DNA from: Dactylis glomerata
Lineage: Eukaryota; Streptophyta; Magnoliopsida; Poales; Poaceae
Direction: 5' to 3'
NCBI GenBank assembly: GCA_007115705.1
Contig: QXEO01001030.1
Location: 591,353 to 655,352 of the forward strand
DNA: 64,000 bases
Below are positions 11,355-24,400 of this stretch, in pieces. Positions within the stretch are counted from its first letter, which is position 1; every line of letters begins with the position of its first letter. The translations under genes and the position numbers were made by a program. The notes beneath the pieces are model-generated. The model was not told the DNA's origin. It searched no databases and was given only the letters and a program-made list of their open reading frames with translations.

Positions 11355-12059
11355 ATGTAGGGGGGGGGTCTTCTATAGATATATGGAAGTAGCTGCACAA
11401 TGTTAACTATGAAACTTAGTAATGCTCCACCATTTTTGTACACATAGTGCACAATACTCCATCGTGTGGATATGCAACATCGTGCTGAAATCAATTGCCC
11501 CCAAAAGCCTTTCTCCGTCAATTTGGATTTTTGGGTGAAAGGATGGGCGCATCATTCAATATAGTATCATAGTTAAGAAGTCATAGTTCAATGCCCAACG
11601 AACACACTATTAAAAAAAATCACAGCCTTCAAGCTAAGGATTGGTGGAGACTAGAATGGTTATTTCGGTGAATTAGTCGATTATCCTATTCAATAGCCGA
11701 TAGATTGATAGACGTGAATTTTCAAGCAATAAGCTAAGAATGTTTTAAAAAAATGGTTTCTACATACTACAATGATTCATTCACCCTGACTTACTCCCAG
11801 CATAAAATTATCCGAAGTTCTTGTGTATTTTTGTTAGTTTTCCGTATGTGTGGTATACAAGAATGAGAAGATAAAATAACATTTTTACGTCCTTGGTTTT
11901 TGTTTCACATAGCATTATAAAGTGTTTTTCCACAAACGTAAACTCTAACGATAATAAGGAGGCACTTGGTTGCTGACCCTTATCCCTAGCGTTGTCCCCG
12001 TGCGGTGGCTGAGGGAACCCTAGATTGACTGCTTCCCCCTCCCTCGCTGCCGTCATAGG
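11355..12059. other. AT-rich spacer, no gene seen
   Basis: Starts with a run of seven G and continues as AT-rich unique-looking DNA. No open frame, RNA gene or transposon terminus is recognisable. Confidence 0.5.
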
Positions 12060-13317
12060 GTATGGCTGGAAAAATCCCTAGCCAGCGCTGGCGGCGGCGA
12101 GGCCTCCTCGCCTCCTGCCCTAGGAGGCCGGTGCGGGTGGCTCACTCTGGCTAGGGAGTGGCACGGTCTGGTGTCACTGCGTCGTTGCTCCGATGATGGC
12201 ATGGCGGAATGCATCATGGTGGAGGCCGTGCGGCAGTGCAACGGCGTCTGCAAAGGTGGGGCGGCGATGTTTGCAGCGTCGCATAGCTAGGAGGCACGGA
12301 GGAGGGTAGAGAAGGACGTGGAGATGGCTGGAGGCGGCGGCACGGCCTGCCTTCGCGGCGGTGGCGTTACATATTGTGTGCTGAAATCATGGGCCTAATC
12401 TGGGGCAACCTCAGGCTCATCTGGGCCGGAGGTCGGTCTACTCATTCTGATCGCCGAGAGCGGCCGACGGTGTGGGGACTGCTGGGTCGGCTTGAATAAA
12501 GGAGGTGGTCCTAGGGTTCCTCTTCACGCCAAGATGAGGATCTGCCAGATGCCCATCTCCATGGATCTGCCAGATGCCTATCTCCATGGATCTGGCAGGA
12601 GTGATGTGTTCCGGAAGGCTCCGTCGGCGTACTCCACTAAGCGTGGCATGCCCGAGGTTGGTGGATCGGGTGGGATTCTGTCGGGCGCACGCGTGTTTTA
12701 TATGTCCGTTTAGTTTCGGAGGGAGCACTTGGAAGCTCTGCTGGTTGTTGCCATCATGCGACACGATTTCTCGTTACATAGTGAAGTCAGCTAGCATAGA
12801 ATGCCATGGAAGACGAGTTTTGGGGACTAGCAATGGTGGTTCAAGTCTTTGTGGCAAAGAGCACTTGCTTCGTGATTCGTGATTTGTAGCAGTGGCATGG
12901 AAAGTGGGGGCGATAGTATAGGAGAAGTTCAAGGTCCTACCTTGCAGGGTAAAAATCCATGGTCTGGCCTTACTTGGTTGTGCCTAGCAATGGGCTTATT
13001 GAAGATATTGTTTTGTGAGCACGGACTTTTCTCCAAGGTGAAAACCTAAAATTTATGATCATACGATAGACGGTGCTTGTATATTGTTTCCTTCTTGGAG
13101 CCGTTTCTTTTGAAGAAGCTAGATTTCTGGTGCTGTCTTGGTGGTGTTAGTGGTGCTGGTACAAGGAATTTATCATTGTAGCGGGACTTTTCTATATTGT
13201 AATTCTTTTTTTTTTAGCTTTGTGTATTCGTTTATGCTACTAGGGCATCGTGTTGTTGCAGATGTTGATTGTAAATGATATATTTTCAATATTAATATAT
13301 ACTTTTTGTTGAAAAAA
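12060..13317 (+). mobile_element. LINE 3' end, plus strand
   Basis: This is 3' non-coding sequence of a LINE. From about 12580 to 13317 it aligns in reverse complement with 27511-26790, with shared blocks such as GTTCCGGAAGGCTCCG and TTTAGTTTCGGAGGGAGC. The end has the LINE-typical tail (TATTTTCAATATTAATATATAC, then T/A-rich). The GC-rich part before 12400 is assigned by continuity only. No reverse transcriptase frame remains, so it is 5'-truncated. It ends about 315 bases before the TATA box of the HD-Zip gene and may contribute to its distal promoter. Confidence 0.6.
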
Positions 13318-13632
13318 TCTACATATGAGAGTATTCACGAAGAATGGCTTTTGAGGGAGCAAATTAAATACTCCCGAGCACCATTAAACACCATAGGCTA
13401 GAAGATGATGGTTCTAACCTGATCAAAACAAAAACTCACCACCAAAGTACTCTTTATAGAAGATCGTGATCACTAGAGAGCGTCCTGTCTCCACACATGG
13501 TACATACATTTTTCACCTTTGAGCGTAAACGATCGGATCGGACCACATCAGATGCCCTCGTCTGGTTCGTCTCGCTGCCAACCACCGCTAGCACCGAGGG
13601 GTATATCCGTCAACCCACCCCGCCCAAGTGCC

Positions 13633-13638
13633 TATAAG
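13633..13638 (+). promoter_or_regulatory. TATA box of HOX16-like gene
   Basis: CCTATAAGAAGG lies in a GC-richer stretch about 510 bases before the main ATG and about 295 before the upstream ORF. It is followed by a pyrimidine-rich leader (TCCTCCCCATTTCTTC). Transcription would start near 13665. Confidence 0.5.
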
Positions 13639-13928
13639 AAGGCTCCTCCCCATTTCTTCAAACTTTAGCCGATGACTGCCCTCCACAAGAAAAAAATAAT
13701 ACGAGAAAATAGAAAAATATTAGAGGATCCCTCACATTAGGAAATCAAGAAAAGATTTTCTTTTGTTTTTGAGTTCCTTCCACCACCACCAACCCTCTCC
13801 GTCCGGTGGAATTGTTCCGCTCAGGTTGCTTCTTCTCCGGCGAGACGCTGTCGTCAAACTCCGCCGGCGAGTGATCTCCTCCCCGTTGGGCTGAGGAGAT
13901 CTCTCGGGACCTAGGGACTGGGGCGTGC

Positions 13929-14042
13929 ATGATGGGGCTTTCGCTTAGGCCGATGAAGATCTCGACGAGACTTCTGTGGAGCACCAGCTTCTTCCGCCAT
14001 AAGCTCGCCGCCATGATCGCCTCCTCCTCCTGGTTCTTATAA
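13929..14042 (+). CDS. Upstream ORF in leader of HOX16-like gene
   Basis: ATGATGGGG opens a 37-codon ORF that ends at TAA 14040-14042, 100 bases before the main start codon. The peptide begins MMGLSLRPMKISTRLL and ends with MIASSSWFL; it is basic with a hydrophobic end. HD-Zip I genes are known to include members with conserved-peptide upstream ORFs (Arabidopsis ATHB1 carries one). A repressive leader peptide is thus a reasonable inference, but conservation cannot be judged from one sequence. It would lower translation of the main ORF by stalling or by limiting re-initiation. Confidence 0.5.
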   Translation: MMGLSLRPMKISTRLLWSTSFFRHKLAAMIASSSWFL

Positions 14043-14142
14043 GAGCCCTTGCGCCGCAGCAGCTGTACATATACGTATTTTCATTTGATTCCCCCCGATC
14101 GATCGAGAAAAGCAAGTCAACTTTCTGGAAGCTTTCCATCTG

Positions 14143-15470
14143 ATGGAGCCCGGCCGGCTCATCTTCAACACGTCGGGCTCCGGCCCCGGTCAGATGCTCT
14201 TCTTGGATTGTGGCGCCGGCGGCGTCAGCGCCGGCGCAGCAGCCGCCATGTTCCATCGAGGTATATAATATTCTTCCTACTGGTACAGTTCTTGATTTGG
14301 CAAGTAGCCAGCTCTTGAGTGGAGAGTGATTTGCGTACTGATTCGTGTTCCATATGTTTGAGTGATAAAGGTGGGATGCCGTTGCTCGGCGGCATGGATG
14401 AAGGGCGCGGCGTGAAGCGGCCCTTCTTCACCTCGCCCGATGAGATGCTCGAGGAGGAGTACTACGACGAGCAGCTCCCGGAGAAGAAGCGACGCCTCAC
14501 CCCGGAGCAGGTAACTAATTAACGAACCACGTATTACCTGACTAGCTGAAGATGATATTGTGTTCATCTGAATTCTGACGGTGCATGCACGTGGTGCAGG
14601 TGCATCTGCTTGAGAGGAGCTTCGAGGAGGAGAACAAGCTGGAGCCGGAGAGGAAGACGGAGCTGGCGCGCAAGCTTGGGCTGCAGCCACGGCAGGTAGC
14701 CGTCTGGTTCCAGAACCGCCGCGCCCGGTGGAAGACAAAGACGCTGGAGCGCGACTTCGACCGCCTCAAGGCTTCCTTCGACGCCCTCCGCGCCGACCAC
14801 GACGCCCTCCTCCAGGACAACAACCGACTCCGGTCACAGGTAATCAAGCAACTACTACCTCTCAGTCTCTCACTCCCAGTTTAGTTGGTTTCATGGCTTC
14901 CATCTGTCGCTGAGATTAATTTGGGGATCATTGTGGCGACAGGTGGTAACGTTGACCGAGAAAATGGAAGAGAAGGAGGGGCCGGATGGCAGCTTCGGTG
15001 CAGCCGTCAACGCCTCGGAGTCGGAGCTCCCTCCGGCGGAGGTAAAGCTTGCCGCGTCCGACGCTGCCGAGGAGCAAGCCGCGGCGGAGTCTTTCGAGAT
15101 GCAGCAGCAGCACGTGAAGGCAGAGGAGAGGCTGAGCCCTGGTAGCGGCGGGAGCGCGGTGCTGGACGCGAGGGACGCGCTGCTCGGGTGCGGCGGCGTG
15201 GTCGACAGCAGCGTGGAGTCGTACTGCTTCCCGGGAGGCGGCGGCGCGTGCGCCGACGAGTACCACGACTGCGTGATGGGCCCCGTCGCGTGCGGGATCC
15301 AGTCGGAGGAGGACGAAGGCGCAGGCAGCGACGAGGGCTGCAGCTACTACGCTGACGACGCAGCCGCTGTTTTCTTCGCCGCCGGACACGGGCACAATAA
15401 CCATCACCACCACGCGGAAGACGTCGACGATCAGGACGACGGCCAGATCAGCTGGTGGATGTGGAACTAG
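14143..15470 (+). CDS. HOX16: HD-Zip class I transcription factor, HOX16-like, 4 exons
   Basis: Exons 14143-14260, 14371-14510, 14600-14839 and 14943-15470 have GT-AG borders and give 341 residues. The N-terminus (MEPGRLIFNTSGSGPGQMLF) and the acidic stretch EEEYYDEQLPEKKRRLTPEQ resemble rice Oshox16. The homeodomain spans about residues 78-137, with recognition helix VAVWFQNRRARWK at 119-131. A leucine zipper follows at once, with leucines at 135, 142, 149, 156, 163 and 170. The C-terminus is acidic and histidine-rich and ends in SWWMWN, an activation-type tail. HD-Zip I proteins are nuclear, bind CAATNATTG-type sites as dimers and act in abscisic-acid, stress and growth responses. An oddity is KTKTLER, where most class I members have KTKQLER. 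The gene appears intact, with an upstream ORF in its leader. Confidence 0.93.
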
Positions 15471-16650
15471 GCTCGCGCCGTGAAATTGGTCGATCGAATC
15501 TCGTATTATCAGTAAAAAATCGTACGTTTTGTTTTCTCTTCCTTGTACGGCATGCCGCCGATGTGATGTTGGGATCGCAACGAACAAGTTGTATGCATAT
15601 GCATTGTACTACAAGTTAGGGAAATATCGGTGGTAAAATCTTGTCGTGATGCACGGCAAATAAGTGCATGAATCTGGAGCCAAGCATACTTTTTATGGCA
15701 CCGTACATCATGTCAAACTAGATTTTTAGCCGCATGTCGTTTAGGTTTTGTCAAGATGCATTCCACTTGTTGGAAACAACAATTTACGAGAGAATCCACT
15801 TGTTTAGTTTGCTATATGTGTGCTTGTCCAACCGCCAAGGTTTTAACATAGCTGACTGTTAAACTATATATGTATACTATTGCTCTGTCAAATAAAGGGC
15901 AAAATTTGTGGTTATCTATCCATGAAACATGAAAATTACAACCTAGTTCATCCGAACCATATACATTAGTCCCTTCTTACTTTTGTCCCAAGCTCCCCCA
16001 TTGGTAGTTCTTCTAGCTAGAATTTAAGAGAACAGAAAGATGGACGGAGCCACATAGTAAGGGTCTTCAAGAATTGTGATCTTTTTTATAGAAATTCGGA
16101 AGGAACCCCTTCATTAGGAATTTTTCGTACAAAGATTCTTTTAAACCATATGTTTGCATCGGTAATATTAAAAGAAAATGTATTTTTTTACATCAGATTC
16201 ATTGGAAATCTAAAACGGGGTCAAAGCTCGAGTATTTTCTTGAGCCTAATGGTGAGCAAACTCAATAGCTCTTTTGCTAAGTGGGCATCAATATTGCAAC
16301 CTAGTTCATCTGACACTCTATACATGATTCCCAAGCTTCGTCATTGCTAGTTTGTCTTTTATCATATCGTCCAAGAGATAAAGTTCTACTAATTCTATGA
16401 ACCTTTTTAGAATGCTTTTCTCTTGAATATCAGTTAAGAGAGTTTCAGATTGCCAGGTATTCCACCAATTCTTAATCCAAAATTCTCCCTTTATTTTTAC
16501 CCCACGCTTTGCAACATTTAGAAATCAGGATTTGGATGCTATACAAGAGTCTACCTGGAATTTTTAGATAAAAAGATGCGTGGAGGCACAGAATAAGAGT
16601 CTTCATGAACTAAAAATTTTGGTAGAAATTTTGAAGGAATACAACTATTA
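15471..16650. other. 3' flank of HOX16-like gene and AT-rich spacer with short duplications
   Basis: The 3' untranslated region is followed by AT-rich DNA with no credible gene. Two short segments recur: about 15945-16015 resembles 16300-16352 (ACCTAGTTCATC...), and about 16036-16140 resembles 16571-16670. This points to local duplication continuous with the larger repeats that follow. Confidence 0.5.
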
Positions 16651-16651
16651 G

Positions 16652-18240
16652 GGATGTTTTCTACAAGATCCTTTTTAGAAGCCCTAAATATTCCCATGGA
16701 GTCCAACCACTTACATCAAGTCTTAATTTCATATGTAATTGATGTGCAAGGATGCAATCCACATAATTTCCTATGGTATCATTCCACAATTCAAAGGGCC
16801 TTCACATATAGAAAGAAATTCTCTTTAAATCCATCAAAATTACTGTGAAATCATCCAATCTAAAGATGATTGTAAGTTATCGCAAGATAGCATATGTGAA
16901 ATTTTATTATTTATTTATGATTTTGCAAATTAAAATTCCTCTTGATATTCCTTCTGGCAAGACTAATGCAAATATATGTGGATAATAAAAACACATATTT
17001 TCACATTTATTTCTTGAAAGATATAAAACCCATGTATATCTGTTTAGATGATCATGCTAATCTAGATATGTCACCTTCACTCGTTCAATTCCTTTAGGAA
17101 TGTTGGTTAGTTAGATTTTGAGATACTGAGATAAACGAAAGATATTAGAGGAGGCGTGTCTGGGCTAAGGTCGTCTTCATTTGCAGGATTGCTAAAACAC
17201 ATGAATAGGAAAGAAATACAACATTGCAATGTCATGCCTACTTGATTCATACTAAACTATTTTTTCCATAGAGGATGTTAAACTATATAAAAAGTAATGA
17301 AATCTTTTGATAAGCTTTGTGTAGATTGAGAATTCCCTAAGGAATATAGTGCAAAAGAATCTTTTGGTAAAATCCCCATATGCAATTCAATTATACTAAT
17401 AAAAATGCCCACATAGAAAGTAACCCATAAGGGACTTTAGTCATCCAAATATACAAGAAAAATTGGGTTTCTTTGATACAAAGGTTTTCATAGGCATTTT
17501 GGATCTAGATTGAATCTTATACAAATTTTCTATTGTAGTGTAATGAATTAATCATCACCTGCCAAACTACTATTCATTTCTTTAATTTTTGGTTGGTGAA
17601 ATCTAAAATTGGTCATACTAAACGTGGTTCAATGATAACCATTCTTTTAGGATAACCATTATTTCTTTGGGTATTAATCGGTGAAATTGATTGTGGGGGA
17701 CAATAAGATTTAAAGTGTCGGTTGATATATTGCAAAAATGTGATGTTAGAAAGAGGCTTTTTTGGCTCAATCTCATCCACTCAAGGAAAAAAAGAATTGT
17801 GTAGGCTCTTGACCTCTTCGAGCCATCGCTCTCACTCACAGTGTTTCATTGTTTCTAAGGTGATGTGTCACTTTCAAGCTTTCACCCCTTTTCACCAAGA
17901 ATATAACAAGTCACCTTAACCTAACAGTACTTGAAATCAGGAGCGCAAAACATTAAACATGGGTTGATCTCTAAGTAGTAAAAGTTTACATATCGTTTTA
18001 TGCTTTTTATAATAAGATGAGTACGTACACAAGCTTGGATGCACCTGTTGAATTGCTGTCATGTCGAATTAACATGAAGCGCATAACCTAATTATGGATA
18101 AACTACTCTTAGGGGAGTACGTAGTTAATTAATTATGTCTGATACTCTAATTACAAGCACATGACAAGATCATTTTTCCCTTGGCCTTGATTGATTGGAC
18201 ATGGGATCGCCTTTTGTCTTGTGCAGCCCCCACAAAGTAA
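16652..18240. repeat. Tandem duplication, copy A
   Basis: About 1.59 kb beginning CTACAAGATCCTTTTTAGA and ending with GTGCAGCCCCCACA. It matches copy B (18251-19655) in the same order and orientation along its length, with shared blocks such as GTGCAAGGATGCAATCCACA. No coding sequence is apparent; the source may be an unclassified transposon. Confidence 0.75.
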
Positions 18241-18250
18241 GGGGTAAGGA

Positions 18251-19655
18251 TTTTTGCTACAAGATCTTTTTAGAGGCCCTAAATATTTAACATGGAGTCT
18301 AACCGCTTACATTAAGTCTTAGTTTCATATGTAATTGAGGTGCAAGGATGCAATCCACATAATTTGCTGTGGTATCATCCCATAATCCAAAGGGCTTTCA
18401 CATATAAAAAGAAAATTTTATGTATTTGAATCTGCTAATCTAGATATAGATGTCACACCGCTCACTCATTCAATTCCTTTAGGGACGTTGGTTAGTTAGA
18501 TTTTGAGATATCGAAAATAAAATTATTTGTAGGGTAAAATATTAGAGGACGCGTTTGTAGGCTAATGTCACTTTTTATTTGCGGTATTTTCAAAACACAT
18601 GAATATGAAAGAAATACAATATTGCAATGTCATGCCTGCTTGATTCATACATAACTATTTTTTTCCACCAAGAACATGTGACTAAACCGTAAAAAAGCAA
18701 TGAAATGGTTTGATAAGGTTTGTGTGGATTGAGATTTTCCTATGAAATGTAGTGTAAAAGAATCTTTAGGGAAAATCCCTATATACACTTCAAATATATT
18801 AATAAAAGAACCCACATAGGAAAAGTCCACAAGGACTACTTTAATCAAGAAAAATCCGAGGAAAGTTGGGTTTCTTTCATACAAAGGTTTCATACGCATT
18901 TTGGATCCGGATTAAATCTTATAGGAATTTTTAGTTATACAATAATGAATTATTGATGACCTGTCAAACTATTGTTCATTTCTTTGATTGTTAGTTGGTG
19001 AAATTTACAATTAGTCGTACTCAACGTGCTTCAACGATAACCATTCTTTAAGGATAATCATTCTTTTCCTCGGGTATTAATCGATGAACTTGATTGTGGG
19101 GGACAATAAGATTTAAAGTGTTGAGGATTATGTGTCGACCGATATATTGTATACAAATGTGATGTCAGAAAGAAGCTTTTGTTGGCTGAATCTCATCCAC
19201 TCAAGGAAAAAAAGAATTGTGTAGGCTCTTGACCTCTTCCCGCCATCGCTCTCACTTGCACTGTTTCTAAGGTGATGCGTCAGTTTCAGGGTTTCACCCC
19301 TGTTCACCAAGAAAATATAACAAGTCACCCTAACCTAGCAGTACTTGAAATCAAGAGCACAGAACATAAACATGAGTCGAACTCTAAGTGGTAAAAGTGT
19401 GTACACAGTTTTATCCTTTTATAATAACATGAGTACGCACACAAGCTTGGATGCACCTGTTGAATTGTTGTCATGTGGAATTGACAAGAAGCGCATAACC
19501 GGATAGATTATCTCGTTGGTAGTAAACTACTCTTAGGGGTAGTACGTAGTTAATTAATTATGTTTAATTACAAGCACATGACAAGAGCATTTTCCCCCTT
19601 GGCCTTGACTGATTGGACAGGGGAGCGCCTTTTGTCTCTGTGCAGCCCCCACTAA
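18251..19655. repeat. Tandem duplication, copy B
   Basis: About 1.4 kb, direct repeat of copy A and directly adjacent. It is shorter by internal deletion (about 16820-17010 of copy A has little counterpart) and differs at scattered sites. Its open frames match the shadows seen in copy A and do not look like genes. Confidence 0.75.
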
Positions 19656-21440
19656 CGTTGAGACAGGCGATAGCCAAGATTCGTTTCCCCCCTCCTTGGA
19701 CGGCGACGTTGGGTTGGACGCGAAAAGATGAGGCTCTCCGAAAAGATTACGGGAGGTGCGACTAAAAGCTGGAGGGGCCTGATTGGTCGACGCTCATGTG
19801 ACGTTGTAATCGGCATCAAGACACATACGTCGATGCTTGCAATTGCGTGCCGATCTGTACCAGTTGCGCTAATCTTTGCCGCGCTGATCGCTTTGAGGGG
19901 GAAAAATCTTGCCTGGGGATCGAGATTGGCCTCACGATCGATCCCCCAAAGCATCCGCCTGCCGCCGCCGTTGCGATCAGCCATGTCGCGGAAAGAAAGG
20001 ATGGAAAACGAAACGAAATGAAATTCGTCTCTGACGGCGACTGGAAATGTAGCTAAGGCGTGCGTATCAGAAATTCAGACCGACGATGGACCAGCCGCCA
20101 GGCGGTGTTTTTCTATGAACATTCAAGCGCGGCGGAGGAGTACAGTGAGACGGAAATCGACGGGCGGGTGATAACTGATAAGCGATCGATTGATTGCGTG
20201 ATGTTTGCACGGAAGAGTGAGTGAGAGAGGGGAGGAGGCAGAGGAGATGAGACGAGGCGGCCGGAGCGGCGAGCGGACAAGAACTTGCTTGCTCGCTCGC
20301 AAAACCTCTGGGCTGTCCAGGTTTTTTTTTTGTTGACAAAATGCTGCGACATATATTAATGCGTAACCGAGTCCAGGTTTGAATGTCCCAATCCCAGCAG
20401 TGCTGTTTTGGCGCATTGCCGGCGCTCGCTGTCCGTCTAGCGTGCGGGCGGGTGGTTTGGGCTGGAATCAGCACCAACGCCGGATCTCCTGTGGACGCAG
20501 CCGTGCCTGGTTCGATGCTCGTCGTCGTTGCTACCGACACGCTCGCATGCTCGCACTGGCGCGTCTCACTTTCATCGGCGACTTGGTGTGCGACGCTAGA
20601 CGGATCAGAGTAGAAACGACGAGCAGTGAAAACATTTTCTAGCACTGGTAGCGATTAGTTCACGCTGGTGGTTGGTGCGACCTCGAGAATCAGTATGAAC
20701 AGCGAATCGGAGGAGCAGGAGCAGGTGGTGGGGGCTTTGGAAGTTTGGATCGGAGAGTAGGGTGGGGACTGGGGGTGGGGGTGGGAGGGAGCGAGCGAGT
20801 GGACCAGCGAGTGCGTAGGCGTCTCCCACCCGGGGCCGATGGATGGACGGATCCGTCTCCACCCAGCTCGATCCTGCCGCTTCCGCCATGTTCCATGTCC
20901 CCCACCGCGCCTGCGCACGTAGGGTCTCCGCATCTCGCATCGCGTCGCCGTCACGTCGCTGCGCTGGCCGCGCCCAGCACCATCTGCCCATCCCGGCGGC
21001 AATGGCTTCTTCTCCCGCATCAGTTTCAGTGCACGGGTTCGATCCTTCACCACCGCACGGGTGGTTTGCCTACCGGAGTCCACTGTTCATCTTCCATAGA
21101 GGAACTGTTCTCTTTACAAAGACTCTGGTGTTCTACTGCTGTGCTTCTTTGTTCTGGAACTGTTCGATTGCCTGCACCATGTGGCAATCAGGCAATGTCC
21201 GAGCTCGCCATACCTCAGCAGTCCGGTTATCTTTGAGTATTGGATTGCTTCCACTGTCCTGTCCAGTCATGTCGATCCGTTAACGATCAATCTTTTTTTT
21301 TTTGCGGAAGCACAATCAATCATCGATGTGTGTGTTTTAGACCTGTTTAGCACCTTGTGCATGGATTTCCCAAAAAAAAAAGCTCCTTGTGCATGGATGG
21401 TTCACTCTTATCACCAGTTCACCACCCTCCACCGGTAGTC
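19656..21440. other. GC-rich region, no assignable gene
   Basis: Composition changes sharply from the AT-rich repeats to GC-rich DNA. Several overlapping open frames exist on both strands (for example 20067-20645 and 20605-21083 on the minus strand, 20745-21283 on plus). Their products are arginine-, proline- and serine-rich without known motifs, as expected for chance frames in GC-rich DNA. A promoter and leader of a minus- or plus-strand gene, or a captured gene fragment, are possible. Confidence 0.4.
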
Positions 21441-24400
21441 ACCGAGACAAAGACATTCCCTTATTCATGAACCTCTATTTCTAGGTCGAAAAAAATCTTG
21501 GTTGCCATAATAATCCTTATTTCATGCTAAAAAGTGCACCACTTTATATTTTTATTAACAGTTTTGCTAGACAACAGGTGACTGAGATTTTGTTTAATTC
21601 TCAGTCGACCTAAACAACCGTCGGATATGCATCTGAATTGGTGACTGAAGCCAACAGAACGCGTGATGGACACAACACCTGCAGAGCACATCAACTGAGC
21701 CATATCAAAATATCAGTCGACTGTTGCCTAGGTAATCCTTTCTATTAATTTCTCAGGAAACGTAAACGAAGCAGACCATAAGATTTAAGCCATACTGTCT
21801 AACAACCATCAGACAAAAAAATATGCTAAAAGCTGGACAATTCTCTTATTAAAGCAGGGCAAACCCCATTTGTCGCCCATTAGCACGTGTGTTTGCGCTT
21901 CGCCCCCGCGCGTGATTTTTATGCTCTAGGCGTTCATCGGTTACATGATATACAATAGGTTTTTTCCGATTTTGTGGGTTTTTCTAGTTTCATCTTTCTT
22001 TCAGGTTTTTTCTAGTCTTTCCTTCTGGTTTTGCAGGTCGGTTTTGCGAACTTTAAATCTAATTTTTTAAAATCTTATATTTTTTTTACACATTTAAATT
22101 TGAACTTAGATTTGAATTTTTCCTTTACATTTGAATATTTTTTAATCTAAACATTTTTTTCAGTTTGAACATTTTTCATATTTGAATTTTTCAACTTAAA
22201 CAATTTATTAATCTAAAAGAAAAAGAAATATTACCTGTTATTTTAGATCATATTGGGAGTGGCCCATGAAGGAAAGCTGCATGGACAGGACAGGACGGAG
22301 TCCATCCCACATTGAAGATGTAAACACTCACAGCTTTAGTGTGTGACGAAATCTCTCCCGAAGTCCCACCTACAGCCTAACTTCACTGGTTGTACCGATT
22401 ACAACCCAATAACGGGTACAATCTCTTGTTCTTTTTTCTAATTAAAATTTAAAAATGTTAAATTTGAAAAAGATACATATTAGAAGTTGAAATTCTTGAT
22501 AAGTTCAAATTTTAAAATGGTCAAATTCGAAAAAAGTTCATATCTAAAAAAAGTTTAGGAATGTTAAGAAAAATTTAACCAGCGAAACCAAAAAATCGAA
22601 TGAAGAAACCACAAAATCCAAAAGAATCATTGATAAAAGAAATTATCCATAAAAAACTTTCCAAAAACCATAGAGAACAGAAAACCGAGAGGTTCTATTC
22701 AGCCCATTTAGCGTGGGTTACCAATCGACGCCTGAAGGCATTCTCAGGTGGGCCAACCCAAATCGGTCAAGTTTTTTCCTTTTTCTTCTATTTATTTTTT
22801 GCAAAATGTTCAGTTTTTAAAATACTTTCACTTTGAGAACTGCTCAGATTAAAAATTTGTTCAAATGTAAAAATAGTTCTGATATGAAAATATGTTCAAA
22901 TTCAAAATCTATTCAAAATTTGAAGATAGTTCAAATTCATTTTTTTGAAATACAAAATATATTCAAATTCAAAACCTATTCAATAAAAAATTTGTTCAAA
23001 ATTGGAATTTTTCCAATTTTAAATATGTTCAAAATTCAAATTTTTAGTCGGCCAGTCTGCTTCAGAGAAATAGCAAGGGTACACGTCACATAGGATTCAC
23101 CCGGAAAACACCGGGGACTAATTTGTTAATTTTCATATTTGAACATTTTTCAAATCAGAACAATTTCAAATCAAAACAATTTTCAAGTCAGAACATATTT
23201 CAAATTGGAACAATTTTGTAATCATCACAATTTTTAAATTAGAACAATTTTCTAATCGGTATAATTATAAATTGAGACAATTTTAAATCAGAACATTTCC
23301 CAAATTTGATTTTTTTAGTAGAACATTTGTCAAATTCAATCAATTTTTTGATTTTATCATTTTTAAAATTTTGACGTGTTTCAAGTTTGAACAATTTTCG
23401 AATTTAAGAGGACCTTACCTAGGCCGGCCAACTAGTGCACTCACTAAGATACGTGTGCACGTCCGGCGTGCTATAGGCGCTCCGACAAATAGGATGAATC
23501 CTATTGGACGCTTTACGCATACTCGCATAACTATTTTTTTCAAAAGTGGCCGCCCATCAACATCCGACCTGTTTGGCTTTTTCGGTTTTGGAAACATTGT
23601 GGAAACTATTCCGTGGGTTTTTACTGGTCCTGTCGGTTTTTTCTGTTTTGTATTTCTCATTTTCATTTTTTCTGTTTCTTTGTCTTTTTTATTTCATTTC
23701 ATTTTAAGAAAAATCAAACTTAACCAACAACATTTTTTCTAAAAGATTTCAAATTAAGCAAAATCAAAGTTTCAACATATTTAAATTAAAAAGAATTCGA
23801 ATTTTGAACATATTTCAATTTGAGCACATTCAAATCATGAATAGATTTCAAAATTGAGGAAATTCAGATTTTGAAAATATTTCGAATTTTGAAAATATTT
23901 CAAAATTTTAAAATACCTCAAATTAAAAATTCAAATTTTAAACAGATTTTAGATTGAATAGATTTTAAATTGAACAAATTTCAAATTTGCGGAAAAAAGA
24001 AAAAAACGCGGCCGAGTTGGGTCGGGGCAACTGGGAAAGATTGAGGGGTCGGTTGGTAACCGATGCTAACTGTTAAGGTGCCGAATAGGGAAGCTCCATT
24101 ATGCTTCCTTTAGCGGCATAGGCAGGATGGGCGGGAGCACCTAGTTCTTGCTCGCGGGCGCGGGCTATACCAAAAACGGCCCGACATAGCAGGTGTAATT
24201 TTTCCCTTTATTCATTTCTATTTAATGTTTAAAACCCACAAATTGATAAAATCTAAAAATTGTTCGAACCTGAAAAAAGTTCAGATTTTAAAATTGTCCA
24301 AAAATGAAAATTGTTCAAATCTAAAAATTATTCAAATTTGAAAAAATTCAAATTTTTAAACTATTCAAATTTAAAAAGTTCATATCCAAAAAAAATTAAT

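Noticed and set aside
14928..15587. Minus-strand 219-codon frame
   Set aside because: Antisense to exon 4 of the HD-Zip gene; arises from its GC-rich codons.
20067..21283. Overlapping long frames on both strands in GC-rich DNA
   Set aside because: Frames overlap in three phases, show no domain and have Arg/Pro/Ser bias, as expected from composition.
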